Origin: Rhododendron vialii
Taxonomy: Eukaryota > Streptophyta > Magnoliopsida > Ericales > Ericaceae
Reading direction: 5' to 3'
Length of the DNA stretch: 64,000 bases
NCBI RefSeq assembly: GCF_030253575.1
Contig: NC_080559.1
Coordinates: 31,708,501 to 31,772,500 of the forward strand
A program made the translations under genes and the position numbers. The notes under the pieces are model-generated. The model did no database searches and was not told where the DNA came from. It saw only the letters and a program-made list of their open reading frames with translations. Of the stretch, positions 12,877-25,799 are shown one piece after another. How positions within the stretch are numbered: the first letter of the stretch is position 1; each line of letters opens with the position of its first letter.

Positions 12877-14123
12877 ATGGAAAATTCTTTGTAATGGAGC
12901 TTCTGGGGTTTACGGAGGTGAATCGCGTGCGTCCGTTTTGACTTTGGACGGTTTGGATTTAAATAAAACTGTTATACTACTGTGGCAATTGATATGGATG
13001 TAGATGATGACGGTTGTTTCCGAAAGTATTTACTATTTATGACTGGCTGTGATGAGAATGATTGTCTGACTTTGGTGTATTTGGTTTGCGAGGAGCAGAT
13101 TTGCTTAGTAACCACAAATTCAAGTATCACCTTTTGCTATATCTGTAACAAATGCACAAGATTAATAGCTTCCATGTTAGGCCTGTAACATATTTGAATG
13201 CCGTAGGAGTTGTATGTCGCGTGTGCACATTCCTTTATTGCGAGGAGTAGATCTTGGCGATGTAGATATTTGGTGGTTGCAACTACTCCATATTTCTTTA
13301 GATTTGCATACATAGTATAAGCAACGACACAGGACAATATTTGCTAAGTAATTAACGTTATGAATCAATGGGCATGATCCATCGTGCGTAGCATGTTGTT
13401 TAGGGGTTGGGAAGAGCACAACGACGTAGTTTTGTTGTTGTAGATGGAACTGTTTTTATAACAATCTTCAAAATCGACCAAAATGACCCAACAATTCAAC
13501 GATAAGCTTTAAGTACATTTGATTACTGGACCAACGATCATAACTGAACGTGCATAGCACGTGAATATACCCCTAGTTTATAAGAATGACAAAGAATACA
13601 AGTTTGGGTGTGCATGTTAATTTCACCCGTGCTTATAAATTTTGCCCGTTCAATACACTAAAACGAAAAAAATTCAATCCTAAATTTTTTTGGTCCAGTG
13701 CGTTGAAAGAGATACAACGCTATTTTTATATTACACGCAAATGTCTTTTGTTTTCAAAAACATCCAAACCCTCAATCCTAATTTCCTAGATTTTTGATTT
13801 TTTTTTTGTTGATAAAACAGAGAGGAATGTGGGAGAGCAAGAGAGAGGGAGAGATGTGGGGGGTTAAAAACAGAGAAAAAAAAATCATTCTATACTTCTG
13901 AAGTACCATCACGTGGTGCCCCAATTCATTTTTCACCACGCATGTCTTTTAATGCATAAAATGAGACCCACTGCTAACGTGCGATCAAAAAAATATTAAA
14001 CTATCTTTTTATCAACTAACGTTGTGCCCGTTCGATACACAAGACCGAAAAAACTAATATGATTTTTTTTTATCTCGTGCATCAAACGGACACAAACGCT
14101 AGTACACATATACGTACTACGTG
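12877..14123. other. Spacer between the two direct repeats
   Basis: No gene was recognised. Two short motifs recur here and elsewhere: a GTCCGTTTTGACTTTGGACG-like piece near 12925, related to pieces near 57.3 and 59.1 kb, and a CCATCACGTGGTGCCCC motif near 13906, related to pieces near 53.87 and 62.97 kb. These are probably decayed MITEs. Confidence 0.4.
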
Positions 14124-14436
14124 CTCTGAGTGTGTTACGATGATGCAACTTGGCCTAAAATGACCCCAAATAATTCCTGCAACACTAGAAGGCTAGCAAA
14201 ACCGCACCGGCCCGCTTTTTTTCTTTACTTCACTGAAACCACTTCTGCTTTGATAATAGCCATGGCCATTTCCGCCTGAAGCATGTCAATGTCTTGAATG
14301 GAAAAAGTGAAAATAACAATGCTGGGGTATAATCGACAAAATTTCTTTGCAACAAAATTCACTAACTCTGCTCAGCCGATCGCCACGGCTCATATAGCAC
14401 CCGCTAACCTGTTAAAGTTTACAATTCCTAAATAAT
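14124..14436. repeat. Dispersed direct repeat, copy 2
   Basis: This is the partner of 12577-12876. In the minus-strand frame the shared segment reads DIDMLQAEMAMAIIKAEVVSV, where copy 1 has DIDVLQAEEMGGAIIKAEV. The difference there is a three-base deletion that keeps phase, but a stop follows soon after. The copy ends about 300 bp downstream of the YAK1 stop codon. Confidence 0.7.
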
Positions 14437-14734
14437 TAGAAGTTCAAGTAGCAGTACACATAGGATGCTCCAGCAATCTATTGGACCTCTTTGTTAGTAT
14501 GTGTTTCTCCCTGCATTCATAAACACTTGAATAACAAGGTTAAATTCCTGCCACACCATGAGAACCAAAAGAGTGAAATAAATATGACCAGAAAATGAGG
14601 ACACCACAATCATAAATTAAATTTTATGCAAGCACAATCAATGCGGATGGTTTCGATTTGCAACTCCTGGTACAACTTTTCCTGCCAACCTCAACACAGA
14701 CCCCCTTGGGAAAGAAAATTAAGCATTATGCAAA

Positions 14735-17700
14735 TTACGAAATCCTTCCATGATCTTTTCTTCCACGTGATGTTGGTGGAATGTTGGCGGAATGATGGTT
14801 GCCCCTACGCCCTACAATAGAATGCCAGGGTGGGTTAAAATCTAAAAACATCACCTTATGCATTCACATTTTCCCCTTTCATCCTGCAATCATTAATTTT
14901 ACTTTGCCGAAGTATCTGTTACTTAAAATACATCCTATTATCATGCAAGTGGAAATAGGTGGAGTATAAAGCTGTATTTGGCTCAAGGATATAGGCAAGC
15001 AAAAGGAAAAGGTTAAGGATGTAATCGTCTTGAGCTGTTAGATCCTTAACCTGTTTCTATTTATTATCCTTTTCCTCACCCAAATCCTACAGCAAAATAC
15101 AACCTAAAAGAAAGAAGAACAGATTTGGAATGGCATGGAAAATAGGCAGATTTACCCCATGACGTGCCATTGCTGAATAAGCTGTTTCCAGGTGAATGAG
15201 AAACCCCTGAGCTGGAAGAAGATGGCTGAACCCTCGTATGATTCCACTCACTTCCACGACCAGCTGTGGACCTCCCATGATTTAACCGCTGAACTGGTTG
15301 CTGCCCTAATCGGCTTGGAGAACTATGTGGCATTAAATGTGAAGACTTTGTCACGGGGCGGGCAAACCCACCATGCATATCATGGCCTGACTGAGAACTG
15401 CCTACTTCTCCAGTTGAAAATGGTTGAATCAGTCCATTTGGCCTGAATCAGAGCAACGTACAGAAATGAACATAGCTGAGCCTTCTTAACATTGATTAAA
15501 AGAACTACTAACTAACAAAGTAAGTGAAAGAACAAAAGACACATTACTGATAACATCCTAATTCAATGCCACCAAAGTGCGCTGATTTCTAGATTTGTTG
15601 CTTCGAAAAATCCATTGTGAACTTTACATATCTAATGCAAATTCATCCAGAAAATTAAAGGTTTCAACATTTTCATATGGAGAGAAATTCAACTGTATTC
15701 CACCATGCAACTGTATAAAAGAGACATATTGCATTAATTGGATGAAATACAAGCAAAACTATGGTTTGAAAAAAACACAAGCACTAGCACAAAGCATGGA
15801 TAAATGAATCTAAACAAGAAAGGAGAAGAATGTCCTGAAGAAATAAGAACCTACCTATGCGTTGATGGAAAACTCGTGCCGGCGCTGTGGTTAGATCTTC
15901 TAACATAACCCAATGATTCAGTGGGAAGCAAAGCTTGACCTAGTTGCATTCTGCTGAATTCAGTGGCCATGGAGCTAACTTCTGAACCATCATCTTGCAA
16001 AAGAAGTTCTTCGCTGAAAGAGTGTCAAAAATAACATTAAACAAAGAACACAAGCAGCAAAGCTGTCAACGGCTCAGAAATTTTAGTATCTGAATTGAAA
16101 ATGACAAATGGCAGATAACTATCACAGCCGAGAACAGGTGTCAGCTGCATGGATATAATAAGTTCAACGTGAATGGGAAAGAGCTTTCACGTAATTATAA
16201 ATAAGAGGCTTCATGAAAACCACCCCAATTATTTCCTACCTAGGAAGAGCAAGTTACAGCATGCAAGGGTTTATACAGCATGCAAGATGTAAATTCCTTG
16301 GTAAATTCCTTAAGTGCATAGAAACAACTTGTACATTAAATGGGTCCTCAGTGGCCAGTGCATCATGCCGTGTCTTGCATTTACTGAATACCACGGTGTC
16401 ACAGGGTCACCGTGAATGTACCGTGTATCGGTATAGGAGCTTCTTCGCTCTTGAGCTTGATTGTAATCTCGTTTTTAGGTAACAAAAAATAGCTTACCAA
16501 CCAAAGAACAACAAATTTTACATGTTAACAGGATACCCAAAGTCCATAAGCACTCCAATGTATAGATATGTGCAAAACATGCAATGGATTGTCAAACCTT
16601 TCTTGAAAGCTTGATGATGCCCCAAAATAGATAGCTAATTCTTTCTGGGATGGATTGCTCTAAATCAAGGCGGAACCACAATTTATGTCTGCTTACCTAT
16701 AGTTGGGATCCCAATCTCCAGGACCAGGCAGTGAGAGACTACCCTCGGAATTGTCACGAGCATTTTCAATTGGTTGAGAGGATTGCATATTTGGAAGTGT
16801 TAATGAAGCTGGAAAATTATGAGCAGCGGAGTAACCAGCGGTGATTCCACTGCCTCCTCGTTGCTGCTTCCAGCTCGAGGCATTCAAGTTTGACTGTGGA
16901 TGCAACGGAGAACCATGCACTGGAGAATTCCCCTCAGCCTGGGCAGAGCTGGAACTATCAGTTACTTGCCCTTGCCAATGAGGAAATGATGAACTCTCCT
17001 GAGACTGCACACTTCCATGGTACCCCCAACTCTTTCTCCTATTAAACTGGCTTACTGAGGGCCCTAAAGGCGATCCATGACAACTGCCTCTTACTGGTGA
17101 TGTTGGACCATATTGTCCAGGAGAACCGGCACCAACTTGACTATAGGTCGGTGGAGTAAATTGTGAAGGACTGGTGCCAAGGGACATAGGCACAAAATTT
17201 CCTGCTGATGGACTGACGCCAAGTCTATTTCCAGGTGGGAGTTGAATTCTCCGCCTTGCATCAGGACTACTTCCAAGTATTGGCATTCCACCCTTCATCC
17301 CAGATGGACCAACCGGCGAATAATATGCAAGCATATTACTATTCTCTCCATAGCTCCCATAGCTGCTCCCAAGCCCAGTATTATCGTTATAGCTACCATG
17401 GCTTCCTAAACTTCCATAACTACCTGAATGTGCATATGGTACAACATGAAAATGTGGACTGTTATGCACAGCAACTCTGGTCATTCCTGGAATCTACACA
17501 AAGTAGAAAATATGATTTCAATGAAGGTTATGCTCCAAAAAGTAACATGGATATAGGTATGACTGTACGAGTATCAAGTGTGAGTCCGTGCCAAAGTATC
17601 TGATTCATCACTTTATCATGTCATCTAACAAAACTAGCTTTCACATTTCTAATTTACGATTGATGTAAAAAGAATACAACTGACAAATTAATATAGGCAT

Positions 17701-20700
17701 ATTACGAATTAAACTGAAGTCTCATACTTATTTTTTGAACGGCACTGAAGTCTCATACTTAGTAACATAGACACAGTAAACTCAAATCAAATGTATATAC
17801 ATAATTGTTGGGTGCATGTCCAAACTAGTCATGTCTGACGTGTATCCCACAGCTACCAAGTGTCAAGTGTCCACAACATCAATTTTTTGCAGGAGTCAAC
17901 ATAACATAGCTGGTTTATGGTCCATCAAAATGATCGCTCATTTCTGGACAAGGGCACATATTAAAGGTACCCCTCAAGCTGGCAGTTTGTAGTCAAGCAG
18001 AAATGATTCTCATATTTGTTAAAATATGCAATAAACAAAAAGAAAGGCCAATATGAGGAACAGCCAACTCACATTGGGAGAGAGACCCGCAGCAAACCAA
18101 TGGCCTCCAGCAGGGTGGTGATCCACTTTAATGTTCTGAGAAACCGGCTATATAAAAGAGGAAGGGGGGAAAAGGGCAACAAAGCACAAGTTAGAAGATC
18201 GATCTTCGCAATTAATGCCACAACGAAAAAGGAGTAAATGCACAATGGAAACAACAATCCACAAAGGAAAAACAGAAAAGTAATCCTCACAAAACCAACG
18301 CACAATACAACGTAGAAGGAGAATAGGTAAAACTAAAGTAATCTAGCATAAAGAAGTTTGCCATGATAATCAAAAGTAAGAAAAAAGATTAAAGCACCAC
18401 AAAACAACTACAAAAATTTAAAACCTAGGACAAACCAAAATATTCAGGGTGGGTAATAGCGAGAAGGCAACAGGCAAATACACAGACATCAAATTCCAAT
18501 AAGGAGACCAAGTAAACGATCATACGTCTTATTCTTCTTCTTTTTTATTGAAAGGTGATAATACGTCTTCTTGAAAGCTAATTTCTAACCAAATAAATAA
18601 AAGTGAGATAATTGCCCATACAAGGCACAGAGGAATCTATGAGTGAGGCAATCAATTTGAAAATTATCTGTGCAATAATACAGAAATAGCCCTCAGACTT
18701 TCTTACTGCAAAGAGTGGGGTCCAGAAAATTCATTCAAAGAATGCAGTAAGCTATTACACTAATAGGCCGAGCGAAAAAAGCTATCACACTAATAGTTAG
18801 AAGAAATCTCAATGTTGCAAAATCACCTCCAAGAGAAGTTGCACAAGCGAATTCGTTAAGCTTACAGCAAGATCAACTCACCACGCGAGGGGTCTCTGGA
18901 GGAGGATTATAAGGGCATATGAAAGGTTCTCCTGTCACAAAAGGGTGTTTTGAAGCCTGCAAAAATGAAGCTTAAATGTCAGAATCATCGGTCTGAACTC
19001 AATAGTAAATTGACATGCTAGACAAGACAGAATGAACAAGGGTAAGCCTCCCCCCTTTAGATGACATGTCCCTTCCCCATCCCTCTAACTTCTGACCAAC
19101 CTAGTCAAAGTTGCACTCAGATGATACGCTTTTCCACCACCCCATCCGCCTTCTTTGGAGCCATGATTCCTTGCTAAATCTTATTGCTCATGTTTACTTT
19201 ATCCTTTCACTATATATAATATAAAGAAACAAACTAACTAATGACAAGAAAAATTGAATAACCTGCAAAGGTGACCACCGTTTTGCTGGGTCAAACTCAA
19301 CGAGTCCCCTCAAGAAATCGATCAATGCTAATCGTAACCGACTCTCTGTAACATTTCCAGGAGAACAAATCAAATGGTACCTTCTTTAAAGGATGATGGC
19401 ACTATACTCGCAAACACTGTTTGAAAATCCTTGTTTTTCTCTAAGAATATGAAACTTACCTTTAACATGATCTTCCTCAGACAAGTTTTGCCTGTACGGG
19501 TATTCTCTGACAATTGCTTCAAGGTTCGTATACTTGAAATACTCTTTTGCAACCAATGGTTTTTTCGACTCTCTCTGAATGGAAAACAGAAAATAAAATG
19601 AGGAAAGTTACACAGCAAACAACCAAGTTAGCAACATACAGTACGTTGCTTTATGAGATCGTGAAGTGAGGTTTCTCTAGATTCGCAAACCATTAGGTGC
19701 TAGAAGTTGAAATTTGAACATAAGTCTCCTAGTAGATTTAAGCCTGAGGACAGGTCTGAACCACAAGAATATGCACAAAGGTACTTGTGGGGACCTAAAG
19801 GTAACGGCCTATAAAAACTATTGTGAATTCCCACAAGTTAAGATAATAGGCAAGGTAGTAACTAGGAAGTAAGAGATGTGGGTTAAGCATATCAAGTCAC
19901 AGATTTTGCACAACCTGCTTATGTCAATACGTTTTCCTCTTACTTGATCAAATAACAAGAATAACAAGACACATACAGTTTCGTACTCTTCCTCAGTTAA
20001 TGCTTTGTAAGCACTCCATCTGCTCATTGGCTCCTCGTGGTTGACATTGCCAACAAACTTGAAGAACTTGCAAGTGTTTTTGGCCTCCTTCAGTACATAA
20101 TCAGGGGGTTGTCCTCTACAAAATTCCACAAACATATGCAGCTAGGTCATGCATAAAATTGCATACAATCCGGTAGTTGAGCATCTGAAACATGTTTACA
20201 CTTTGCTCGAAGAAATAGCAGTATCGCATGAAAACTCCCAGAGAGTATTAGATGAAAGAACAACTAACCATTAGCAGCATAAAATTTGTTCCCCCAAAAT
20301 TTATCACTTGACCAACTTCTTAGTTCTTAATATACATATTTAAAATTGTTTTCATGATTTGGAATACTTCTAAACCTTACCAAGAGAACTCATCTCATAC
20401 ATGGACTAAATCTAGAAGTTATATACCACAAGAATATTCCAGGAGATATAGTAGCAAGCATGACTTAACAGTCCATAAAAGGTTTCTCTAGCTAAAGATT
20501 GTGAAAACAATTTATCAAGAAGAACTTTACTTGAACGATATTCACACATTAAAACGACAACAAATAGTAGCTCAACATTCTTGTTTGACAATAAATTTGT
20601 CATCTTTTATTTCTTATTTCGTGATAGACTATTTCTTTAGGAGCAGTTAATCCTGGAATATGAGAATTTCGTATTCGAAATATCACAGGCAGCGTAGTGA

Positions 20701-21368
20701 AGAGTGAAAGCAAAATAAAGGAAGAAATAAAACTTATGTTAAGAGCTCAGGTACCAACATAAATATGAAAGCTTACCCGAGTATTTTTATCATCCGCCTT
20801 AGAAGATCAAATTCTGACCCTCCAGGGAAGAGCGGAAGCCCCAAAAACAGTTCAGCCACTATGCACCCAAAGGACCACATGTCGATCGCAGTAGTATATC
20901 TGGATGAAGAATTAAGTTCTAATTGCAACTCCATGTCATCGTGTCAGATTTGATAAAAAAAAAATTGGGATCATAACTCTCTCAACTGCATCAAGTTCCC
21001 CTGTGCCAGTCCACAGTCATTAAAAATTCCCTTTTCTAGCCCCCAGAAGGACCAAAACATAAGCTCTTGACAGCCAACCGACCTTATCCCGTCCCTATCT
21101 TTGGGCTGCTGATTTAACATTAAATACAATAAATGGCTGCAATCCAAATATTACAGCGCCACTGACTAAAAGAGTTACAACCTCGACCTCTTAAAACACT
21201 CAATGTACACTCTATCCTACCAAGATTCATCATTCCCATAGTAGGCCCAATGCGGTTATGTTTCCTAAAGTCTCCCTAACATTCATCCCCGCCATGCCTG
21301 ACACTAATAGCTAGATGACATGTGATAACAACCTCCTGGTCTCCAAGGCAACAAGCTGCTAAATGGCT

Positions 21369-21405
<37 letters not shown>

Positions 21406-24400
21406 GTGCTCTCTGGCAGGTTCAAGTTGCTCTTCCAATCTTGGATCTTAGGTGCAGCTAATTAAGGTTACCTTGGAACTCCATACATGGGTCAGACCAC
21501 TTAAGTAGATCACCTGAAATGAATTCAGTTGCCAGAGGCCGTTTACACCGGTCCTAGTTTTGCTGCTTCTTTTTCTTTCAATATGTGACAACTTCTTAGC
21601 TTTTTCTTTGCCCTTACAGCAGCCCAATCAATGTTTAGATTATAACTCTAAGACCAACTGCAAGCTTCACCACTTGCTGGATGAGATCAGGTTAACTCAA
21701 CCTAACTAGGTCACAGCCATTCAACAAAGGAAATAAGGTCAAACGATTAAGTACTAGGTTACGCAAGGATACTGGTAGCCAAGCAGCACTTCAGGAGATC
21801 TATAATAACGGCTCTGTGAAAAGAACACAAATGGATAAATATTTATGATCCTTATGAACTTAATAAGTTTGTTTGAGACAGCATGGTAAAATATAAGCAA
21901 ATAATCATCGACATGACACCGACAGGGACCTGAATATACGAGTAAACAGTGCGATCTTCCATGCATGCAGATCCAAAATCAATGATTTTGATTTGTGCCG
22001 GCTTCACGCTGTAAATTTCAGAACACACTTTTAGTCTAACAAGATATGAAGTTAAACAAAACTCAGAGTCCAGATCATCGTAAGAGTAGACCACCTTGTG
22101 CATAAAAGAATGTTTTCAGGTTTCAAATCGCAATGAATTATGCCAGCATCTTTCATCAGCGACAATCCACGCAGAATCTAATTTGAAGAGTAAAAAAATG
22201 GAAGAATCAAATTGTTGTTGGTGAAATAAATACAGAGAATCCTGTACGAGATCAATATGAAGTCCAAGCCAGGAAGAGTTATACCTGTTTGGAGAACAAT
22301 TGGACAATGCTCAATGACAATCCCCTAAACTGGTTTATCTTGATAAGCTCATACCTAATTTTCTAAAAGATGTCAGCGTTGGGCAGCGAGAATCAAAATT
22401 ACAGAACGATGCGTGAAAAAAATTCGAACAAGTTGCATCATTAACGTCAGACAGTACCATATTAGGTATGTTTGTTCCATACTTACAAGTTGGTATCAAG
22501 CAGCTCAAAAGTGATGCATAAATGACGATGGTACACAAAGTAGTCGTAAATGCGAACTATGTGATGCCGATCATCTGGATCAAACTTCCTATTTAACTGC
22601 AAAAAATATAAGCTTAAAAAAATATATGATCAAAATTATAGTATGTGAGAGAGGTTTCACAGAAACAGACTTAATTACCGTTGTCAAAATAGAAACTTCA
22701 ACCAGTGCTTGTTGATAATATGCAGGTTGATTTTTTATTATTTTAACAGCAACAAAGCTGCTGGTTTCTGCAACCCAGCATTTGGCAACCTGCCCAAATG
22801 TACCTTGGCCAAGAATTTCCTTGACAATGTATCTGTAACACAATACTTGTCAGACTCATCCTCGATTTGGACATCGCTAAACTGAAGTAACACACAACTT
22901 GTTTATAAACATAATAGCGACATCAAGAAAACCGTGAACTGCTTCACCCTGAAGTGTCGACTACATTTCACAAGTAACTAGAGTTAGTGGGTACTAGATC
23001 TTCTCTTTCTATTGATCTTCATAAGATGCCTCATCATGGGACAATCCAAACAGCACCATAATATCTTAAATCTTAATCAAATGATTTACGAAGGGTGGAT
23101 TAATACGCCATAAGAGTATTTAAATCATTTCATAAATCTCCAGGTCAGCAACTATCTTCTTCAGTATATATGCCGAGTCCAATACCCATAATGATGCATA
23201 CTATAACACTCCTAACATGTGGAAGTAACATTTGATCAGAAAAACTCAATTGTTGAAATATATATTCCGTGGAATCGGATGCTGGTGTGAGGTGTGGGTA
23301 TGCGTCCAAGTGTCAAATTCTTGATACGGGATGGATGACAATAGTTGGCAACGAATCAATGTGATCTGAATAAAGTGAGTCCATGAGTTTCAACCCCCCA
23401 CCTCTATGTCATGACAGTAAAGAAATAGGTCCTGCTTAACACAATAGAGTGAACATACAGGAAGAAGGACAAAAACAATAGTTGGACATGCACATTCTCA
23501 AAAACATTGTCAATGCCACAAGAATGATTGTTCTTTCAATATAGAAGGGATGGACATATTTTCAAAAGTGCACAAGGCGAATAGGTGACAGTATCAAACC
23601 TTCGCTGTGTCTCCAAGTTAACCAAGACTAAGTTCACAGCCAATATAAGATCTGAGTTTGCATTATCATGACCGTCATTGAGCACGCCAATTGATGGGCT
23701 TGTCAAGAATCGCTTCGGATTCAATTCTTCTGAATATTGGAATTGCGGGTTGCATATTTTATACGTTTCAACTATGTCCTTTGTCAATCTGGATATCACC
23801 TGTGTAAGAGAGTCGTACATCATCAAGGTTCCATTTTTTATCTTCAAATTCCAGAGAGCAATTAATTGCTTATTAGGTTGCAGGTACAAGTAGTTGAAAT
23901 GACAAAGGAAAAACTGTTCCCAATAGAGGCATAAAAATTTGAGCAGAAACTGACAGTATAAGCCAAAAGCTGGTGTTTCCCCCATTCAGATTATTGCCTC
24001 AAATGCTAGAAAGTTTATAATTCGAATGCAAAGCATACAAGAAAAACTTGAGCACTACTTAGCATTGCCTGCTGTCTTGCAGACACCATTCATTTCGTCC
24101 ATTTTCCTTGCCGTTCAGAATCCTAGTGCACAGCTCCCCCAGAATCCAGATTTTTGAAATGCCTTAATGAAATAAGTAGATCCCAGGGTAGACCGTAGGA
24201 AGGCTCAGACACAGTATGGGTCATCCTAATTCAGTCTATTCAGGAAGACAAAACACCATATTATGGAATATCCGTCCCATTCCACCCTTTAACCTTCCCC
24301 CACCGAACAAAAAAAAGTCTGAGCATATCCTCTATAGGAAATCCTTTTCTATTCCTTGGAGGAAGAAAAAAAAGGCAGCGAGAAGAAGTTTTAAGCAACA

Positions 24401-25332
24401 AGTGGTTTAATTACGGGACAGCTCATTGCGTTCATATTGCTTCCAAGCACCGTAACTGATATCTTTCGGTGAACATTCACAGACACCTTTTCTACAATGC
24501 CTCTACTATCAGAAATGTAACGCCAAGCTAAGCATCCATTGTGTATTCCAGGATTGTCACAACAATTTTCAGTTATTCAACCAAATCATTTCACTAAGTT
24601 CCATGCCAGCCAGATTAGTCAACATTCACATGATTCAATTAGCGAGCAGTTGAAGTTGAACAAAAAAAAAAAACAAACCAACACGTGGGAAGACACACTT
24701 ACAGGCCTTCTAACAATAACTCGCAAATTTAGGGGCTTGTCTTAATAATTTTCAGTTACTCAACCAAATAATTTTACCAAGTTCAATGCTAGCCAGATGA
24801 GTCCACATTTCCATGATTCAATTTGCTTGTAGTTCAGCGAACTAGGATTACGTCAGTTGGCCCCCCTTGTACCCTTCCATAGAGGAGGTTAGGTCAGGGT
24901 CAATCCTCACGAAACCAAAGATTGATTATTTGTCCCCTTAGTGCCTATTAGTTGGGCCTAGTGTACGTGGGCTTATGTCCCGTTAGATGTAATCCATTAA
25001 TGTAATTCCGATACTTGTATTCTTCCACCAGCTCAAGATCAAACTACAACAAAAATTGCTTGTAGTTCAACGGGAAAAAAAAATATGCACGTACGTAAAA
25101 TACAATACAACGAGAAGGACAACACACTTACAGGCCTTCTGACGACAACTCGCAAATTTTGGGGCTTGGCATTCGTATCGGGAGAGTAAGGAGAGAAGAT
25201 TAACTGGCTCGGGCGCCATTGCTTGGCAATAGCCACGGACGACGACAAAGACGACCGCGGCGACGATGATAAGCTTTCAGCCGCTGCTGATGATTGAGGT
25301 TCACCTTCCTTACTAGTACCGATCTCATCCAT
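14735..25332 (-). CDS. YAK1: Dual-specificity kinase YAK1 homologue (DYRK family), 18 exons
   Basis: This is a DYRK-type kinase; plant YAK1 acts in TOR, ABA and growth control. Exons on the minus strand: 25132-25332, 23600-23799, 22679-22832, 22487-22596, 22285-22354, 22095-22177, 21930-22008, 21773-21813, 20777-20899, 19977-20115, 19460-19574, 19263-19345, 18882-18956, 18073-18135, 16697-17493, 15855-16013, 15156-15442, 14735-14811. They join in phase to 951 codons, near the Arabidopsis length. The start [10 protein letters not shown] at 25332 fits the family. Kinase motifs in order: [12 protein letters not shown] glycine loop, VAVKIIKN lysine, HCDLKPEN catalytic loop, DFGSACME, and the DYRK activation loop [16 protein letters not shown] with its YxY. 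The large exon 16697-17493 encodes a Gly/Ser/Tyr/Pro-rich tail with repeated [11 protein letters not shown] motifs. The C-terminus is GRKDHGRIS. All catalytic residues are intact. Intron 8 is U12-type. Intron 1 holds a partial duplication of the exon 1 end. Confidence 0.95.
20900..21772 (-). other. U12-type (minor spliceosome) intron in YAK1
   Basis: On the gene strand the exon ends TACCA and the intron starts GTATCCTT (21772 down to 21765), an exact match to the U12 donor consensus RTATCCTT. The acceptor is CATCCAG before ATATACTACTGCG. A branch-site-like CTTAAT sits about 13 bases before that AG, within the short U12 spacing. These boundaries give [11 protein letters not shown], the family sequence. 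Other GT choices nearby break the protein. The ends are GT-AG, so this belongs to the GT-AG subclass of U12 introns. Confidence 0.85.
21373..21399. repeat. (GA)n microsatellite inside the YAK1 U12 intron
   Basis: About 13 dinucleotide units lie well away from the donor and branch site. Confidence 0.85.
24564..25167. repeat. Tandem duplication of the YAK1 exon 1/intron 1 junction
   Basis: Unit 1 is 24564-24746 and unit 2 is 24747 to about 25167. Unit 2 contains the real 3' end of exon 1 and its donor. Unit 1 carries a second copy at 24698-24738: on the gene strand it reads [10 protein letters not shown] then GTAAGT, against [10 protein letters not shown] then GTAAGT in the true exon. Unit 2 has been split by a 219 bp insertion at 24837-25055. 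Identity between units, apart from the insertion, is roughly 75-80 percent by eye. Confidence 0.8.
24837..25055. mobile_element. Short retroposon-like (SINE-like) insertion in YAK1 intron 1
   Basis: The 219 bp insert is flanked by exact 14-bp direct repeats TTGCTTGTAGTTCA at 24823-24836 and 25056-25069. It ends in an A-rich run (ACAACAAAAA) next to the right repeat. It is absent from the tandem partner unit at the matching place. Length, A-rich 3' end and target-site size fit a SINE or other short retroposon. I could not find convincing tRNA A and B boxes, so the class is uncertain. Confidence 0.6.
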
Positions 25333-25654
25333 AACCCCCTGCGCTCCTATAAATATATAGATAGATAGATATACACCTAAAGTAATAACGATACAAAATA
25401 TATGTGTATGTATATGTATGCTAAAACCCCCAATCAAAGGATTCAACGAATGGACTTGAGAAAGCAAGTGATTCTCCAGAAGATTCCAGCCCCATCCTCA
25501 TTCACCAAAACCCTTTGGCAGTCACAACAGCAACAAATTAGCCGTTAACAACAGACCCATTCCGATTACAATCACCTTTGTTTGAAATCACAACTTGTCT
25601 TCAGGAGCATGCGGATAACACAATCGGTGATCAGTGACGATAGAATATCAAAAT

Positions 25655-25658
<4 letters not shown>

Positions 25659-25723
<65 letters not shown>
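25659..25723. repeat. Long (AG)n microsatellite upstream of the YAK1 start
   Basis: About 32 perfect AG units lie 330 bp upstream of the YAK1 ATG, reading as CT on the gene strand, in the likely 5' UTR or core promoter. A tract this long is expected to vary in length between individuals. Confidence 0.9.
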
Positions 25724-25726
<3 letters not shown>

Positions 25727-25799
25727 CGAAGATCAGGGGGGAAGACGATCGAATTGGGATCAAGAGGAGATGATGATGATGAGTGGGATTAATGGCGAT

